DNA from: Aquarana catesbeiana
Lineage: Eukaryota > Chordata > Amphibia > Anura > Ranidae
Length of the DNA stretch: 64,000 bases
Direction of reading: 5' to 3'
NCBI RefSeq assembly: GCF_042186555.1
Contig: NC_133329.1
Location: 70,848,726-70,912,725 of the forward strand
The notes under the pieces are model-generated. The model was given only the letters and a program-made list of their open reading frames with translations, made no database searches and was not told where the DNA came from. Each line of letters opens with the position of its first letter. Within the stretch, counting starts at the first letter, position 1. Position numbers and translations under genes: made by a program. Shown piece after piece: positions 1 through 10,768 of this stretch.

Positions 1-1
1 T

Positions 2-340
2 TGCAATACACGCTATGTGGTGTATGTTATCACATGCACCACATGCTAGGTTCATTATGTGGGAAGAACAACCCGGCGTTTGAGGGACCGTCTATATGAT
101 CACCTACATGATATAGAAAAGGACCACTCCACCAACGTGGCTAGGCATTGGGTTCAACACCATAAAAAAAATACATCCAGCCTTGTTATTCAAGGCATGG
201 AGAAAATAAGCATGCCTAATAGAGGTGGTGACAAATTTGGCATTTTGTGCAGAAAAGAAGTTTACTGGATATTCACTTTACAAACAAGAAAACCAGTAGG
301 CTTAAATCATGATTGGGACGTTTCTTATTTCTATGAATAG
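2..340 (+). pseudogene. Penelope-like element, C-terminal GIY-YIG endonuclease remnant
   Basis: The frame starting at base 2 reads VVYVITC, then a TAG at 47-49, then HYVGRTTRRLRDRL, and stays open to the stop at 338-340. The VVY...YVGRTTR spacing matches the GIY-YIG nuclease at the C-terminus of Penelope-like retroelements, where it nicks target DNA. The reverse transcriptase would lie upstream, outside the window. The in-frame stop shows this copy is dead. The family call rests on the motif only. Confidence 0.6.
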
Positions 341-409
341 TTTTTCATCGAAATAGATTAGATTGGTATTGGTCCCATATTCATACACTTAATTATATGT
401 GATTCAATA

Positions 410-1380
410 CAGGGCCGTCTTTTTGCATGGGCTCGCTGGGCAGTTGCCCGGGGACCCCAATTGCCTGGGGGGGCCCCACCTGCCCAGCAACCCCAGCCAA
501 GCAGGGCCGTCTTGCTGAGTGGGCACCCCTGGGCATGGGCCTTGGGGCCCTATCAGAGCCGGACAAATAAGTGCAGCTGTCAGATTCAGTTTCTGATGTC
601 GGGGATGGGCGGGCCGATATTCGCTTTCAGCCTCCTGACTTTGCCCCACAAACAGAGTGCCACCCTGCCCCTCCCTGACACCGCCTACCACACCAGCTCC
701 TCCACCTGCCTTCAGCCACCAGAGACTGGAACCCTGCCCCTCCTCCTGACTCTGCCCACCACAGAGCAGCACCCAGCCCCTCCTCCTGACTCCGGCCATG
801 AGAGAGCAGCGGTATTCCAGTGACATGAGGGGTCGGGTGAGATTGGTGCTCCGCGGCGGACTGAGGAGGGTGGATGTCGGGGTCCCAAGGAGGGCCAAGT
901 GTAGTGTGGTTGCCCCCGCGGTGCCGAGCCGGATCCTCACCCTGCAGGCCATGAACTCCAGGTGCGGGCAGTGGAGAACGCTGTGAGGGAGCCCATCGTC
1001 ACCAAGACTTGGGAGAACGATAGAGAACTGCAGAGGTGAGTGGCTAAAACTGCCAGCATCATGGCCTGAGTGACATGGCACTACAACTGCCAGCATGGCC
1101 TGAGTGACAAGGAACCGGTGGCAAGTGACACGCTGAATCTGGTGACAGGGGATGGGTGGCAAGTGAAAAGGAACCGGTGGCAAGTGACACGCTGAATCTG
1201 GTGACAGGGGACGGGTGGCAGGTGAATCTGGAGGCAGGTTACGGGTGGCAAGTGACACGCTGTAAAGTAGAAATATTGTACATTCATTCATGAGAGTAGG
1301 TGCGTAAATTGGGGCAAGCTTGTAGAGGCCCCATAGCATTACTTTGCCCAGGGGCCCACGATGCTATTAAGATGGCACTG
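410..1380. mobile_element. Non-autonomous hAT element with perfect 8-bp target duplication
   Basis: It begins CAGGGCCGTCTT and ends AAGATGGCACTG, imperfect terminal inverted repeats of hAT type. It is flanked on both sides by the direct repeat ATTCAATA (402-409 and 1381-1388), the 8-bp target duplication expected of hAT. The interior is GC-rich and noncoding. Bases ~1109-1262 hold about 2.5 copies of a ~60-bp repeat containing GGTGGCAAGTGACACGCTG. Long open frames on both strands here are low-complexity artefacts. Confidence 0.85.
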
Positions 1381-1388
1381 ATTCAATA

Positions 1389-2615
1389 TTACATTGATGT
1401 ACATGGACAGTTGTGGTTTTCCACACCATTGTTGTCTATGCGCATCATATATGTGAATCAGAGACGAGACATCCATGTACATTTTGTGTACATTATATAC
1501 ATATTAATGCACATATTTTTATGGCTCTAAACATCGCCTGTACATTCATTTGTATATTTGTTTGACATGAACTTATTTCTTATTCTTCTTCTATTTACCA
1601 GTATTCTTCTTCATTTTTTCATTTTCTTTATTACTTTTTCTTTTCTCCACCAGTACACCATAGGGCCCTTTCTCTACCACAGACATGACAAATGGGAGAA
1701 CGATCGCATGATTTTATAACAATATACATCATTCTATTATAATTCCATTTTAACTGTAAATGAAACATGTTTGATACAGTAATTTTCAGAATATGAATTT
1801 TTACAAACATGTACTTTTACAAATATGAATTTCTGTTGTTATAGATTTACAATGATGGTCGTGTTTTGCTGTTGTCTGTGGTATTTTGATCGCACAAAGC
1901 TTTGCACATATATTCAAATGCATTGTTTAGTGTATCATCATGTTTTTACATTGTATACAGTGCTTGTATTAGAACATTTTATAATAACGACATTTGCCAG
2001 AGGACAGCATGTTATCACAGAGAAACAGTTTAATTGACTTGATCAGTTTATTATGCCATACGTTCAGATTTTGATACTCTGTTTTCCTGTTTTTTCGTGC
2101 TGTCCTATTTGCACACCAGGTTTCCATTTTAGTTTGATTATACAGTACATGGGAAGAGTTTTGTGTTTGCTTCCTCAATTGGTTTAACATCACTAGATAT
2201 GCTTTTAGTCAGACTATGGTCACTAGCTATGATTAGGCATCTACCATAATGTGAAATGCGTAGCAACTTCAGCCATGATGTGACAGCTTTGTATTTTTAA
2301 ACACTGTTTTTCCACAATAAAGGTGTATATTCGGAGTGCGGCTGTTCAGCTATCTTCCTTGATTGTCTACACGTTTGCAGAGTCTGAACCTGAAGGTTTG
2401 AGTGGGCTGGGTGTTTATTTGGGATACCATGCCTGGCATGGCATCACTCCTCATTACATGTGAATGAGTAGTTTGTTCATGTGGCTGAAGCTGCCTCTTA
2501 CTCTATGGGGATGCAGCAGCTGTACGGACACAGCCACAAATCCTAACTTGACAGGTGTGGGTAAGAGGTCCTGAATGCACATTGCCTATTTTCAGGGCTA
2601 TACACTATCATGGCG
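1389..2615. other. AT-rich noncoding DNA, nothing recognised
   Basis: No domain-bearing frame, RNA gene or clear TE end was seen. The stretch is AT-rich with pyrimidine-rich runs (1580-1650). Confidence 0.5.
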
Positions 2616-3780
2616 CAGTGGCGGCTGGTGCTCAAAATGTTTGGGGAGGCGGAAAAAAACTGAAAAATACTGAACCCCCCCCATCAATTGCAGCCTCACT
2701 GTGCCCATCAATTGCAGCCTCACTGTGCCCATCAAATGCAGCCACTGTGCCCATCATATGCAGCCATGTGTGTCCATCATATGCAGCCACTTGTGCCCAT
2801 CATATGCAGCCACTTGTGCCCATCATATGCAGCCATATGTGTCCATCATATGCAGCCACTTGTGCCCATCATATGCAGCCACTTGTGCCCATCATATGCA
2901 GCCACTTGTGCCCGTCATATGCAGCCACTTGTGCCCGTCAAATGCAGCCACTTGTGCCCGTCAAATGCAGCCACTTGTGCCCATCATTTGCAGCCATTGT
3001 GCCCATCAAACGCAGCCACTTGGGCCCAGCAAATGCAGCCACTTGTGCCCATCAAATGCAGCCACTTGTGCCTATTATATGCAGCCACTGTGCCCATCAT
3101 ATGCAGCCACTTGTGCCCAGTATATGCAGCCATTTGTGCCCATCATATGCAGCCACTTGTGCCCATCATATGCAGCCATTGTGCCCATCAAACGCAGCCA
3201 CTTGTGCCCATCAAATGCAGCCACTTGTGCCCATCAAATGCAGCCACTTGTGCCCACCGACCCCCCTCGCGGCTCTGACGCCCCCCCGCTTGTGGCTCTG
3301 CCACCCCCTGTCCCCCACTTGCGGCTCTGACGGCGTCCCCACTCGTGGCTCTAACAGCCTCCCGCTCTCGCATCTCTGACGGCCCCCCACTCGCGGCTCT
3401 GACCCCCCCCCGCTCGCGGCCCTCTGACAGCACCTCCTGTGGTCCGGCACTTACCTCCAGTCCTGAGTCCACCAGAGCAGCCGTGATGTCCGTCTTCGTG
3501 TCTCCTCTCTTCCACCTCTTCCTAAGTGCCAGGCATCCAATAGGATGCCCTGGCGCTTTGGCCAATCTGGAAACAGGTCTAACGACCTGCCTCCCTGATT
3601 GGCGGGGAGGAGCGTTAGTGTGAAAATATCGAAAATTAATTCGCTATCATTGAGCCCACCTTATTTTGAAGCCTATTAGAGCCTCTGGCTCTAATCAGGT
3701 GCTTCAAAAAGTACCACCCCCTCCCGCCCCCGCCATAGGAATCCATGCGTCCGGCATCCTGAAAGGGGCCAGGCACATGG
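2616..3780. mobile_element. TIR-type repeat element with internal minisatellite (right end uncertain)
   Basis: The left end CAGTGGCGGCTGGTG resembles hAT termini common in vertebrate genomes. Inside are a 23-bp tandem array (2688-3256) and then GC-rich repeats of a CTCGCGGCTCTGACG-like unit (3257-3425). I did not find a matching inverted end, so the right limit is approximate. Confidence 0.45.
2688..3256. repeat. 23-bp minisatellite
   Basis: About 25 tandem copies of a unit like CAGCCACTTGTGCCCATCAT plus ATG, with ATC/GTC and AAATG/ATATG variants and some shorter units. A unit length not divisible by three, without stops, keeps all three forward frames open. The His/Gln/Pro/Cys-rich ORFs here are therefore artefacts. 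Confidence 0.95.
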
Positions 3781-4000
3781 AAAAAATTCCTGCTAAATCT
3801 AAAAGATGACGTTGTATTGAGTCAATAAATAAAGTTCTGTGTGTGGATGAGAAATTGGGGCTCAATCACATAGGTGCTGTGGCCTGTACAGTGTATACCA
3901 GCAGTTTGTTCATGTGGCTGGAGCTGCCTAGAGCTGTGCGCAGGCTCCAACCGCATAAACAAACTGCTGACATACAGATAGTAGTTTCCCGTTACCATAC

Positions 4001-4350
4001 TTTAAAGCGGAGCTCCACCCAAAAGGAAAGGCTTCGCTTGTCAGCCTCCTCTCCCTGGAAGTTCAGCCCACCCCCCGCCCCCATCCTCCTGCAGCCTATT
4101 CAGTGCAATTTGCGCATGCACAGTAGGAAACTGGCTGTGAAGCCTCAAGGCTTTACTGACGTCTTCCCTTAGCCAAAATGGCGACGCCAGTACCCGAGAG
4201 ACGATTTAAGAATCGGCTTGGGTGAAGACATCGTGGGATCCCTGGACAGGTAAGTGCCCTAATAGTGAAAGTCAGCAGCTACAGTATTTGTAGCTGCTGT
4301 CTGTTAATTTTTTTTATTTTTTGGGGGGGGGGCGCAGCTCCGTTTTAAAT
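4001..4350. mobile_element. Small non-autonomous TIR element
   Basis: The left end TTTAAAGCGGAGCTCC is matched by the inverted right end (CAGCTCCGTTTTAAA). The 350-bp interior is noncoding and contains CCAAAATGGCGACGCCAG. The superfamily was not determined. Confidence 0.6.
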
Positions 4351-4985
4351 TATATAAAATGGTAAAAATTATGAAACAATTTCTGTTCATTTTGACCACA
4401 TAAAAATGTAAAAGACGAAGCACAGTTTTTGGTTTTTTTAATAAATATTTTAATTTGTAATGAAAACATCAAATTTGCCAGTTTTTTTTCCAAGGTATGG
4501 GGAACATTTATGGTGTGGAAACAATGCTCTATATATTAGATTGTATTTATGAAGTTTATTTTTATACTACAACATAACAACAAAGGCCCTATCTTTGAAA
4601 ATATATTAAAAGACCCCAAAAATTGCACTATTTTGTACAGAAGACAGTCTGAAGTGTTAGATGGTGTATGTGTTGAACATTTGTAAGTAATTGTTTTATA
4701 TTTACAGTGGCTCAGGAGTTACAGGACCCCAGAAACTACCAAAAAAAATACTTTTTTAAGAAAAGTAGACCCCTGAAGGTTTTTCGCAAGAGGTTTACAT
4801 TGGACCTTGAACTCCAATGTTCCAGAATGCACCTGGCAGTAAAATTAAGAAAAAAAATGTAAATACAGAATTTTCAACAAAAGAGCAAATTCAATGACGG
4901 GTTTCACAAACACATTGATGGCATGGTAAAAACTGCATCCAATATTATGTTCAGCTACTTCCCCTGTGCACAAGAATACCATATA
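4351..4985. other. AT-rich DNA, nothing recognised
   Basis: No coding or TE-terminal signal was seen. Confidence 0.5.
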
Positions 4986-5800
4986 CAGTGGGTATGGGTA
5001 TAGAAAAGAATCACCATCTTTATAATAATCACATTTTGTTGCTTTGCAAGACAGACACAGTTTTTGTTTTATCCAGCTGTATTTACTAGTGCAACTTATT
5101 GTATAACATCCAAGTGAAAGATATAACACCATGTCAGAAGAAAATAAAACAATTAATAAAAAACAGAATCACCGAGTTTGAAAAGGGATCACTCCCTTGT
5201 GTCAGTATTTTGTTGAACCACCTTTTGCTTTAATTCCAGCCTTTAGTCTGCTGGGATATGTCTCTACTAACTTTGCACATCTAGGCTGCAATATTTGCAC
5301 ACTCTTCTTTGCAAAACTGCTCAAGTTCAGTTAAATTTAATGGTGACCAATTGTGGACTGCAGTCTTCAAGTCATTCCACAGATTTTCATTGGGGTTTAA
5401 ATCTGGGCTCTGACTAGGCCCTGCAAGAACATTCACCTTTTTCTCCTTCAACCACTGTGTGGTCATTTTGGCTGTGTGCTTTGGGTCATCGTCATGTTGG
5501 AAGGTAAACCTACTTCCCATTTCAACTTTCTGGCAGAGGGCAGCAGATTTTCCTCAAGCATTTGACAGTACTTTGCCCCATCCATTTTTCCTTCTATCCT
5601 GACAAGTGCTCCAGTCCCGGCTGCAGAGAAACACCCCCATAACAGGATATTACTACCTCCATGCTTTACTGTAGGAATGGTGTTATTTGGATGGTGAGCT
5701 GTACTGGATTTCCACCAGACATATAGTTTGAGGCCAAATAATTCAATTTTAGTCACAACTGCTTTTCCTGTCACATAATGACCATGCAGTACACTCACAG
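4986..5800 (-). mobile_element. Truncated Tc1-like transposon
   Basis: The left terminus follows a TA dinucleotide and reads CAGTGGGTATGGGTATAG, a Tc1-type end. Transposase remnants follow on the minus strand. The other terminus is missing: homology fades near 5800, so this is an end plus most of the catalytic region. Confidence 0.7.
5281..5798 (-). pseudogene. Degenerate Tc1/mariner transposase
   Basis: Two overlapping frames carry recognisable DDE transposase blocks. 5463-5798 encodes HGGSNILLWGCFSAAGTG and the KMDGAKYCQML region. 5281-5520 encodes FQHDDDPKHTAK and SPDLNPNENLW. The usual block is SPDLNPIEHLW, so the region is mutated but the Glu-containing block is present. The frameshift near 5490-5520 and the missing N-terminal DNA-binding half make it nonfunctional. 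It would have cut and pasted TA-flanked DNA. Confidence 0.8.
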
Positions 5801-6458
5801 CACATTAAAGAAGTAGTTGAGTGTCTGAAGCTGTGAATAGTTAGGTGGCAGAGTGTCTGTGGGTGATACTGAAGGGGAGGAAAGTTCAGAGAGAGAGAGA
5901 CCGAACAAAAGAGAGGTAGAATGTTGCCTAGAGGCAGGGGCACCTCCCAGAGAACTAGAGGTGGTCATCCAAATCCACGTGGCAGCATTGCTCCACAGGT
6001 ACAGGCCACTACTATCCCAAAGGCCAGCCCATAGAAGTCTCTTGGACAGTCTGAAGTGTAGGCCATGATTAATGTATCTTTTGTGCACAGCACCATTCTG
6101 GTCTGCAGCCTCAGCTTCTGCCCACAGCATATAAGCCATGGGAAAAGAACCAGCCATTTGGGTACTACGTACTACCATATGACTTGGTGGAAACTGCACC
6201 TAATAAAGATGAGTTTTTGGGAAAAAGGCCCACACTCATCTTCCTCATTCCTCAGTTTCTACATATAGCCCTCCACAACATTCTCTTGTTTTATCTGCTG
6301 CAACATGTGCGGCATCCAGTGACAAGTCTATCAAAGTGGTTTCAGAAGCTTACCATACTTCACATCAAGTGAGGAAGAGGGTCAATGGGCAACATTAAGA
6401 AAAGTAGAGTAAAGGCTTGAAACTTACCAGCATTGTGTAACATCCACTTTACTGTCAA
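5801..6458. other. Unassigned noncoding DNA
   Basis: No conserved domain was recognised in any frame, including an open minus-strand stretch at 5795-6199, whose composition gives no family signal. Confidence 0.4.
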
Positions 6459-6834
6459 CTAGGGATGAGCCCGATGTTCCAGTCAAATGTAAGTTCGACT
6501 CGAACATCGGGTGTTCATTTGCTCCCAAATGAACTGAACATATGGGGCGTTTGCGGCACATTTGAGCGCCGCAGAAAGCCCCATAATGCACTGCGAGATC
6601 GCAGTGCATTGATGTCTGATGAATGGCCAAAGCATGCACCTGACCTGCATGTTTTGCCCAATCACAGCGCGCTCTGCAAGAGCCATAATTGGCCAAAGGC
6701 AGGGTGCCTTTGTCCAATCACTGCTCAGGGGAACTAAGTCCACACCCCACACTATATAAGGCTGCTTACATAGCGGCCGTGTATAGTGTGTGGAAGGAGA
6801 TAGATGTGTATAGATGTGTATTTAATATATATAT

Positions 6835-7239
6835 TGTAGATTGTCAGCCTGGGAAGGGTTAATAAAACAGGGCAAGTACTTCCCTTTCAGGCCTGCTTAT
6901 TAGGCACCTGGTCAGAGAGGCTGGGGAAATGGCTGTTTAGCTATCAATGCTGAGAGGAGCTTGAAGCTGGAAGGACCCCTCTTGCCTCTGACTTGATCCT
7001 GCTGGGTGAGCTTGCCTGAATTGGAACTGTATTATGTTATATGGTGTATTATGCTGTGTCTGGGACACTGAGCATTGTTTAAAATGGACTGTCTTATACA
7101 GCTAAGAAGAGTTGTTTTGCTGTTTTGAACTACCTATGAAGACAAAGCCTGTCAATTTTTCTGTTGTTTTTGCTGAATAAAGCCTTTTAAGGTGACTAAA
7201 CTGTCTCACAGCTGCCTGTTAACCCCTCGAATCCTGACA
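6835..7239 (+). repeat. 5' LTR of a Ty3/Gypsy-type retrotransposon
   Basis: A direct repeat of ~400 bp that is highly similar to 8954-9349. It begins TGTAGATTGTCAGCC and ends AATCCTGACA, giving TG...CA ends. It holds an AATAAAG polyadenylation signal (7176-7182) followed by GTGACTAAACTGTCTC. The AT-rich flank fits an ATAT-type target duplication. Confidence 0.85.
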
Positions 7240-7338
7240 ATTGATGGAGGGTGCATTGGGCAGTTTGAGGGGTACAGGCCAATCCCATGTCCTGGGTTAA
7301 AGCTGCACAGATGGTGAAGTCTTCTGAACAAGGAGGAT

Positions 7339-7617
7339 GTGGTTAAGCAGCTGGTACTGGCTAATACACAGGCACAGGCCCGCCATGTGGAGGCCCAGCA
7401 GGCCCTGGCACAGGCCCGGCAGGAGCAGATCTTGGTACAGACAGTCGCTGTACAACAGGAAACAAACCGCTTACTGAGTGAACAGATAGCGGGATTACAA
7501 AAGGCGGTGACCCAGCAGGCTAAACTAAAAGGTGACCCCGCTGTCGAGAGTGACCCACAAAAGGCAGTGCAGTGGACCCTGCAAAAGATGACAGCCTCAG
7601 ACAATGTGGAAGCATAA
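7339..7617 (+). pseudogene. Gag-like coiled-coil fragment
   Basis: A 92-residue open segment dominated by Gln/Ala/Glu heptad-like repeats (ARHVEAQQALAQARQEQIL), typical of the N-terminal part of Gag in fish and amphibian Gypsy elements. It ends at a TAA at 7615-7617 and has no nucleocapsid zinc knuckle. It lies just downstream of the 5' LTR. Confidence 0.5.
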
Positions 7618-8018
7618 CTAGCAATGTTTGGGTTTCAGCAAGGGAAGGTCTGCCCAATAAAGACTGGGCAGATGTACTGGCTCGACATAGCTCGATGTTT
7701 GCTTTTTCCGCTGGTTCCATGAAAAATCTAAGATCGCTTGAGAGTGTGGTGCGGGTTAATGGACAAGAGGTTGTAGCACTTCTTGACTCAGGGAGTGGGG
7801 TTACTCTGCTCCGATTGGACAGGTTTCGGGGAAAGCTGATACCCAGGGAAAAGATTGGCGTGATCTCTGTGCATGGGGTTGTCAAGGACTATCCAATGGC
7901 CCGTGTAACCCTGTCCACAACAGCAGGAACTGCTACACTAAGAGTTGGGGTGATCACAGGGTTACCTCATGATTTGCTAATTTTGGCGAGACTGCCCCCT
8001 ATTTTGGGACTTGTATGA
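7572..8018 (+). pseudogene. Retropepsin-like aspartic protease fragment
   Basis: A 148-residue frame with the retropepsin signature ALLDSGSGVTLL, where the D-S-G triad supplies the catalytic Asp of each monomer in a homodimer. The flanking RVNGQEV and LPHDLLIL blocks match the protease fold (LLI...LG flap end). It overlaps the Gag frame by 46 bp in another phase. The following polymerase domains are missing, so no active polyprotein can result. Confidence 0.7.
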
Positions 8019-8953
8019 ACAAAAGTTCAAAGGTTCAGGGGCCTCCCCTAAAAAGGAGAAACCCCCATGTGAAGTGTTTAATACTGTGTTACAGGAGGTA
8101 AACAGTAAAGAAATGTGTCAGATGTGTCAACCTGCAGGAGCTGACCTAGATCCCCTGGAGGTGTTTGTAGGATTGGAGGTGGAGAGTTTTCCCTCTGGGC
8201 ATGACTTGTCATATCTTGGGGCCTCCCAAGGTGATTTCTTTGGTGCTCAGAGGAAGGACTCCGCTTTGATCCCTGCTAGGGTACCGGTCACACTGTTGAG
8301 TGGTGAGCCACAGCATCCTGGGGAAGATATGCGCTTTCCCTGAGTTGTTGTGCATCATACTCTATGCTACAGGGTAGCCAAAAATCGCAAAGTGCTTAAA
8401 TGTGGGCATAAACCATTAATGAGGACCCAGAGGAGGGTTGCCAACCGGTCTGCCAGGGTCAGAGAGTCTAAACCTGGGGATCAAGTGCTGGGGGTTGGGC
8501 CTACTGTGAAGACCAGGTGTCTCACGGAGGGACAGAAACTCTCTGTGATAGTAGACAAGGTTGGCGCTGTTCTCAGTGGTAATGATGGTAGAATCTGTGC
8601 TGGTGACTTCTTACCGCTAATGCTACCGGACGACCACATTTAGGGCTGCCTGACTGAGTTTGAAAACATCGATGGCTGGCATCGTTTAAAAGGTGGCCCA
8701 GAAACTGCTGGGCTGAATTAGTGCAACCGCTCCTCACAGAGGAGTACCAGGAAGTGTACCACCTAATGGGACCGGATAGAAATAACTATTATAGGTTTAC
8801 AGCAGCAATCCGGTCTAGAGCTGCTCTGGATTCAGAGTAGGAAGGAGGCATAGACCTGGGAGCATGCATTGGAAAAAGGATGCCCTTTCCCAGGCCTATG
8901 GCCATTGTGGTATAAATTGTCCAACCCCGGGCCTGGAACGAGGGGGGTGGATA

Positions 8954-9346
8954 TGTGGATTGTCAGCCTGGGAAGGGTTAATAAAACAGGGCAAGTACTT
9001 CACTTTCAGGCCTGCTTATTAGTCACCTGTTCAGAGAGGCTGGGGAAATGGCCGTTGAGCTATCAGAGCAGAGAGAAGCTTGAAGCTGGAAGGACCCCTT
9101 TTGCCTATGACTTGATCTTGCTGGGTGAGCTTGCCTGAATTGGAACTGTATTATGTTATATGTTGTATTATACTGTGGCTGGGACGCTGAGCATTGTTTA
9201 AAATGGACTGGACTGGACTGAGTTGTTTTGCTGTTTTGAACTGCCTATGAAGACAAAGCCTGTCAATTTTTTTGTTGCTTTTGCTGAATAAAGCCTTTTA
9301 AGTTGACTAAACTGTCTCACAGCTGCCTGTTAACCCCTTGGATACT

Positions 9347-9349
<3 letters not shown>
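8954..9349 (+). repeat. 3' LTR of the Ty3/Gypsy-type element
   Basis: Begins TGTGGATTGTCAGCC and ends GGATACTGAC(T), so the terminal CA is mutated. It differs from the 5' LTR by scattered substitutions and short indels; for example the segment after GGACTG at ~9205 is shorter. The copy is therefore not a very recent insertion. (TA)n follows immediately. Confidence 0.85.

Positions 9350-9402
<53 letters not shown>
9350..9402. repeat. (TA)n microsatellite
   Basis: Uninterrupted TA dinucleotides directly after the 3' LTR. Confidence 0.95.
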
Positions 9403-9405
<3 letters not shown>

Positions 9406-9440
9406 GTGTAGTATATTTAACACAGTGTATTAAAGTGGTT

Positions 9441-9811
9441 AAGGGGAACCCCGTGCCAAGCTTTTTAAAAAAATGGTGTGGGGGTCCCCCCAAAATCCAT
9501 ACCAGACCCTTATCCAAGCAAGCAGCCATGGCAGGCCAGGAAAGGGGGGGATGAGCGAGCACCCCCCCTGAACCACACCAGGCCGCTTGCCCTCAACATG
9601 GGGAGGGTGCTTTGGACCAGCAAGGGTTGTGGGGATGAGGCCCTCGTTGAGGGCAAGCATCCTGGTATGGTTCAGGGGGGGCGCTCACTCATCGTCCCCC
9701 CTTTCCTAGCCTGCCATGGCTGCTTGCTCGGATAAGAGTCTGGTATGGATTCTGGGGAGGACCCCATGCCATTTTTTTATTTTTTTACATTTTTGCGCTG
9801 GGTTCCCCTTA
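9441..9811. repeat. Foldback (inverted repeat), arms ~145 bp
   Basis: The left arm (9441-9583; GGGGAACC... CCATACCAGACCC... GCAGCCATGGCAGGCC) pairs with the right arm (9659-9811; ...GCCTGCCATGGCTGC... TCTGGTATGG... GGTTCCCC). A ~75-bp loop separates them. Confidence 0.8.
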
Positions 9812-10438
9812 ATATTCATACCAGACCCAAATGGCCTGGGGTTTTTTTCAATGTTTTTTTTATCTATATTGCCGGGAGCTGGCAATACATTACGGCCGAA
9901 AGCAATTTTGAGTTACATTTTTTCCTTTAGAATTGTCATTTTGCTGCGGTACTGTAATAAATATCGAAAAGATGTGATACTTTACAGGCAGACTAAGGGG
10001 ATCCCCCGGGCACGATATTTAAAGGAATATTTAATTTTTATTGTTTCACTTTAAGCATTATTAAAATCACTGCTTCTGAAAAAACTGTAGTTTTAAAACA
10101 TTTTTTTTTGCATTGATACATGTCCCCTGGGACAGTACCTGGGTCCCTATACACTTTTTATGGCAATAACTTGCATATAAGCCTTTAAAATTAGCACTTT
10201 TGATTTTTCATGTTCGTGTCCTATAGACTTTAATATTGTTTGCATGTTTGCACAAATGTTTTGCCTGTTTGCATGTTCTGGTGCGAACCGAACTTGGGGG
10301 GTGTTCGGCTCATCCCTAGTCACAACAGGCCAGGGTCCTTTTATTTTTGCACAGTAGTACTCAATTACATGTATGTTCTTGTATATAGAATGTGTAATTT
10401 CCACACAAATGTGCATTGCTTTTCTTCTTCTCATTCAG

Positions 10439-10768
10439 GTGCTGCTCTAAAAATGACGGGACCTTCAACACACAGAGCTGTGCTGGGATCCGACACTCAA
10501 ATTCCCTGCAAGTTTACAGCAGATAAACTTCCTGTGGATCCCAATTTTTTTGCAGTTATTTGGTATTATGCAAAAAATAGTATCCTAAGCTATGATAACA
10601 CAGTGTTGACAAGTGATCCTAGATATTCAATTAATATACATCAAGCTTTAAATGGCATTGCTGATCTGATTATATCAAACACATCAATATCAGACGGTGG
10701 AGTCTACACATGTTCAGTGACTGACAGTCCTGTCCGAATGGAGCAAGAAGTGACAGTAAGCATTCAAG
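10439..10768 (+). CDS. Exon: V-set immunoglobulin domain of an Ig-superfamily receptor
   Basis: A 330-bp exon bounded by TCATTCAG/GT and CAAG/GTATTG, phase 1 on both sides, the usual layout of Ig-domain exons. It encodes ~110 residues with V-set hallmarks: B-strand Cys in TQIPCKF, C-strand Trp in AVIWYYAK, and D-x-G-x-Y-x-C in SDGGVYTC. The LGSDTQIPC, VIWYY and LIISNTSISDGGVYTCSV pattern is closest, from memory, to amphibian NCR3LG1/B7-H6-like receptors, with SIRP as the alternative. It would be the membrane-distal ligand-binding domain, with the C1 exons at 15964 and 32771 completing the ectodomain. No signal-peptide exon was found upstream in this window. The family is well supported, the exact orthologue is not. 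Confidence 0.85.

Larger units (their letters stand above)
7240..8953 (+). mobile_element. Internal region of a deleted Ty3/Gypsy element
   Basis: Only ~1.7 kb lies between the LTRs, against roughly 4-5 kb in complete elements. A Gag-like coiled-coil segment, a retropepsin-like protease and a short 3' segment remain. Reverse transcriptase, RNase H and integrase were not found. A purine-rich tract (AGGGGGGTGG, 8941-8950) sits just before the 3' LTR, as expected of a polypurine tract. The copy is a deletion derivative. Confidence 0.75.
6459..10319. mobile_element. TIR element split by an LTR retrotransposon
   Basis: It starts CTAGGGATGAGCC and ends GGCTCATCCCTAG, a 13-bp perfect inverted repeat. 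The sequence next to the ends refers to the same motif again (TTCGACTCGAACATCGG left, GTGCGAACCGAACTTGG right). A Gypsy LTR element (6835-9349), a (TA)n run and a large foldback (9441-9811) lie inside. The superfamily and target duplication are uncertain. Confidence 0.55.

Noticed and set aside
1825..2037. Possible signal-peptide exon for the Ig receptor (hydrophobic, Cys-rich frame)
   Set aside because: No phase-1 donor follows the hydrophobic stretch and it lies over 8 kb upstream; nothing links it to the V exon.
2555..3379. Long open frames (up to 274 codons) rich in His, Gln, Pro and Cys
   Set aside because: They follow a 23-bp tandem repeat and are open in all three forward frames at once, a repeat artefact.
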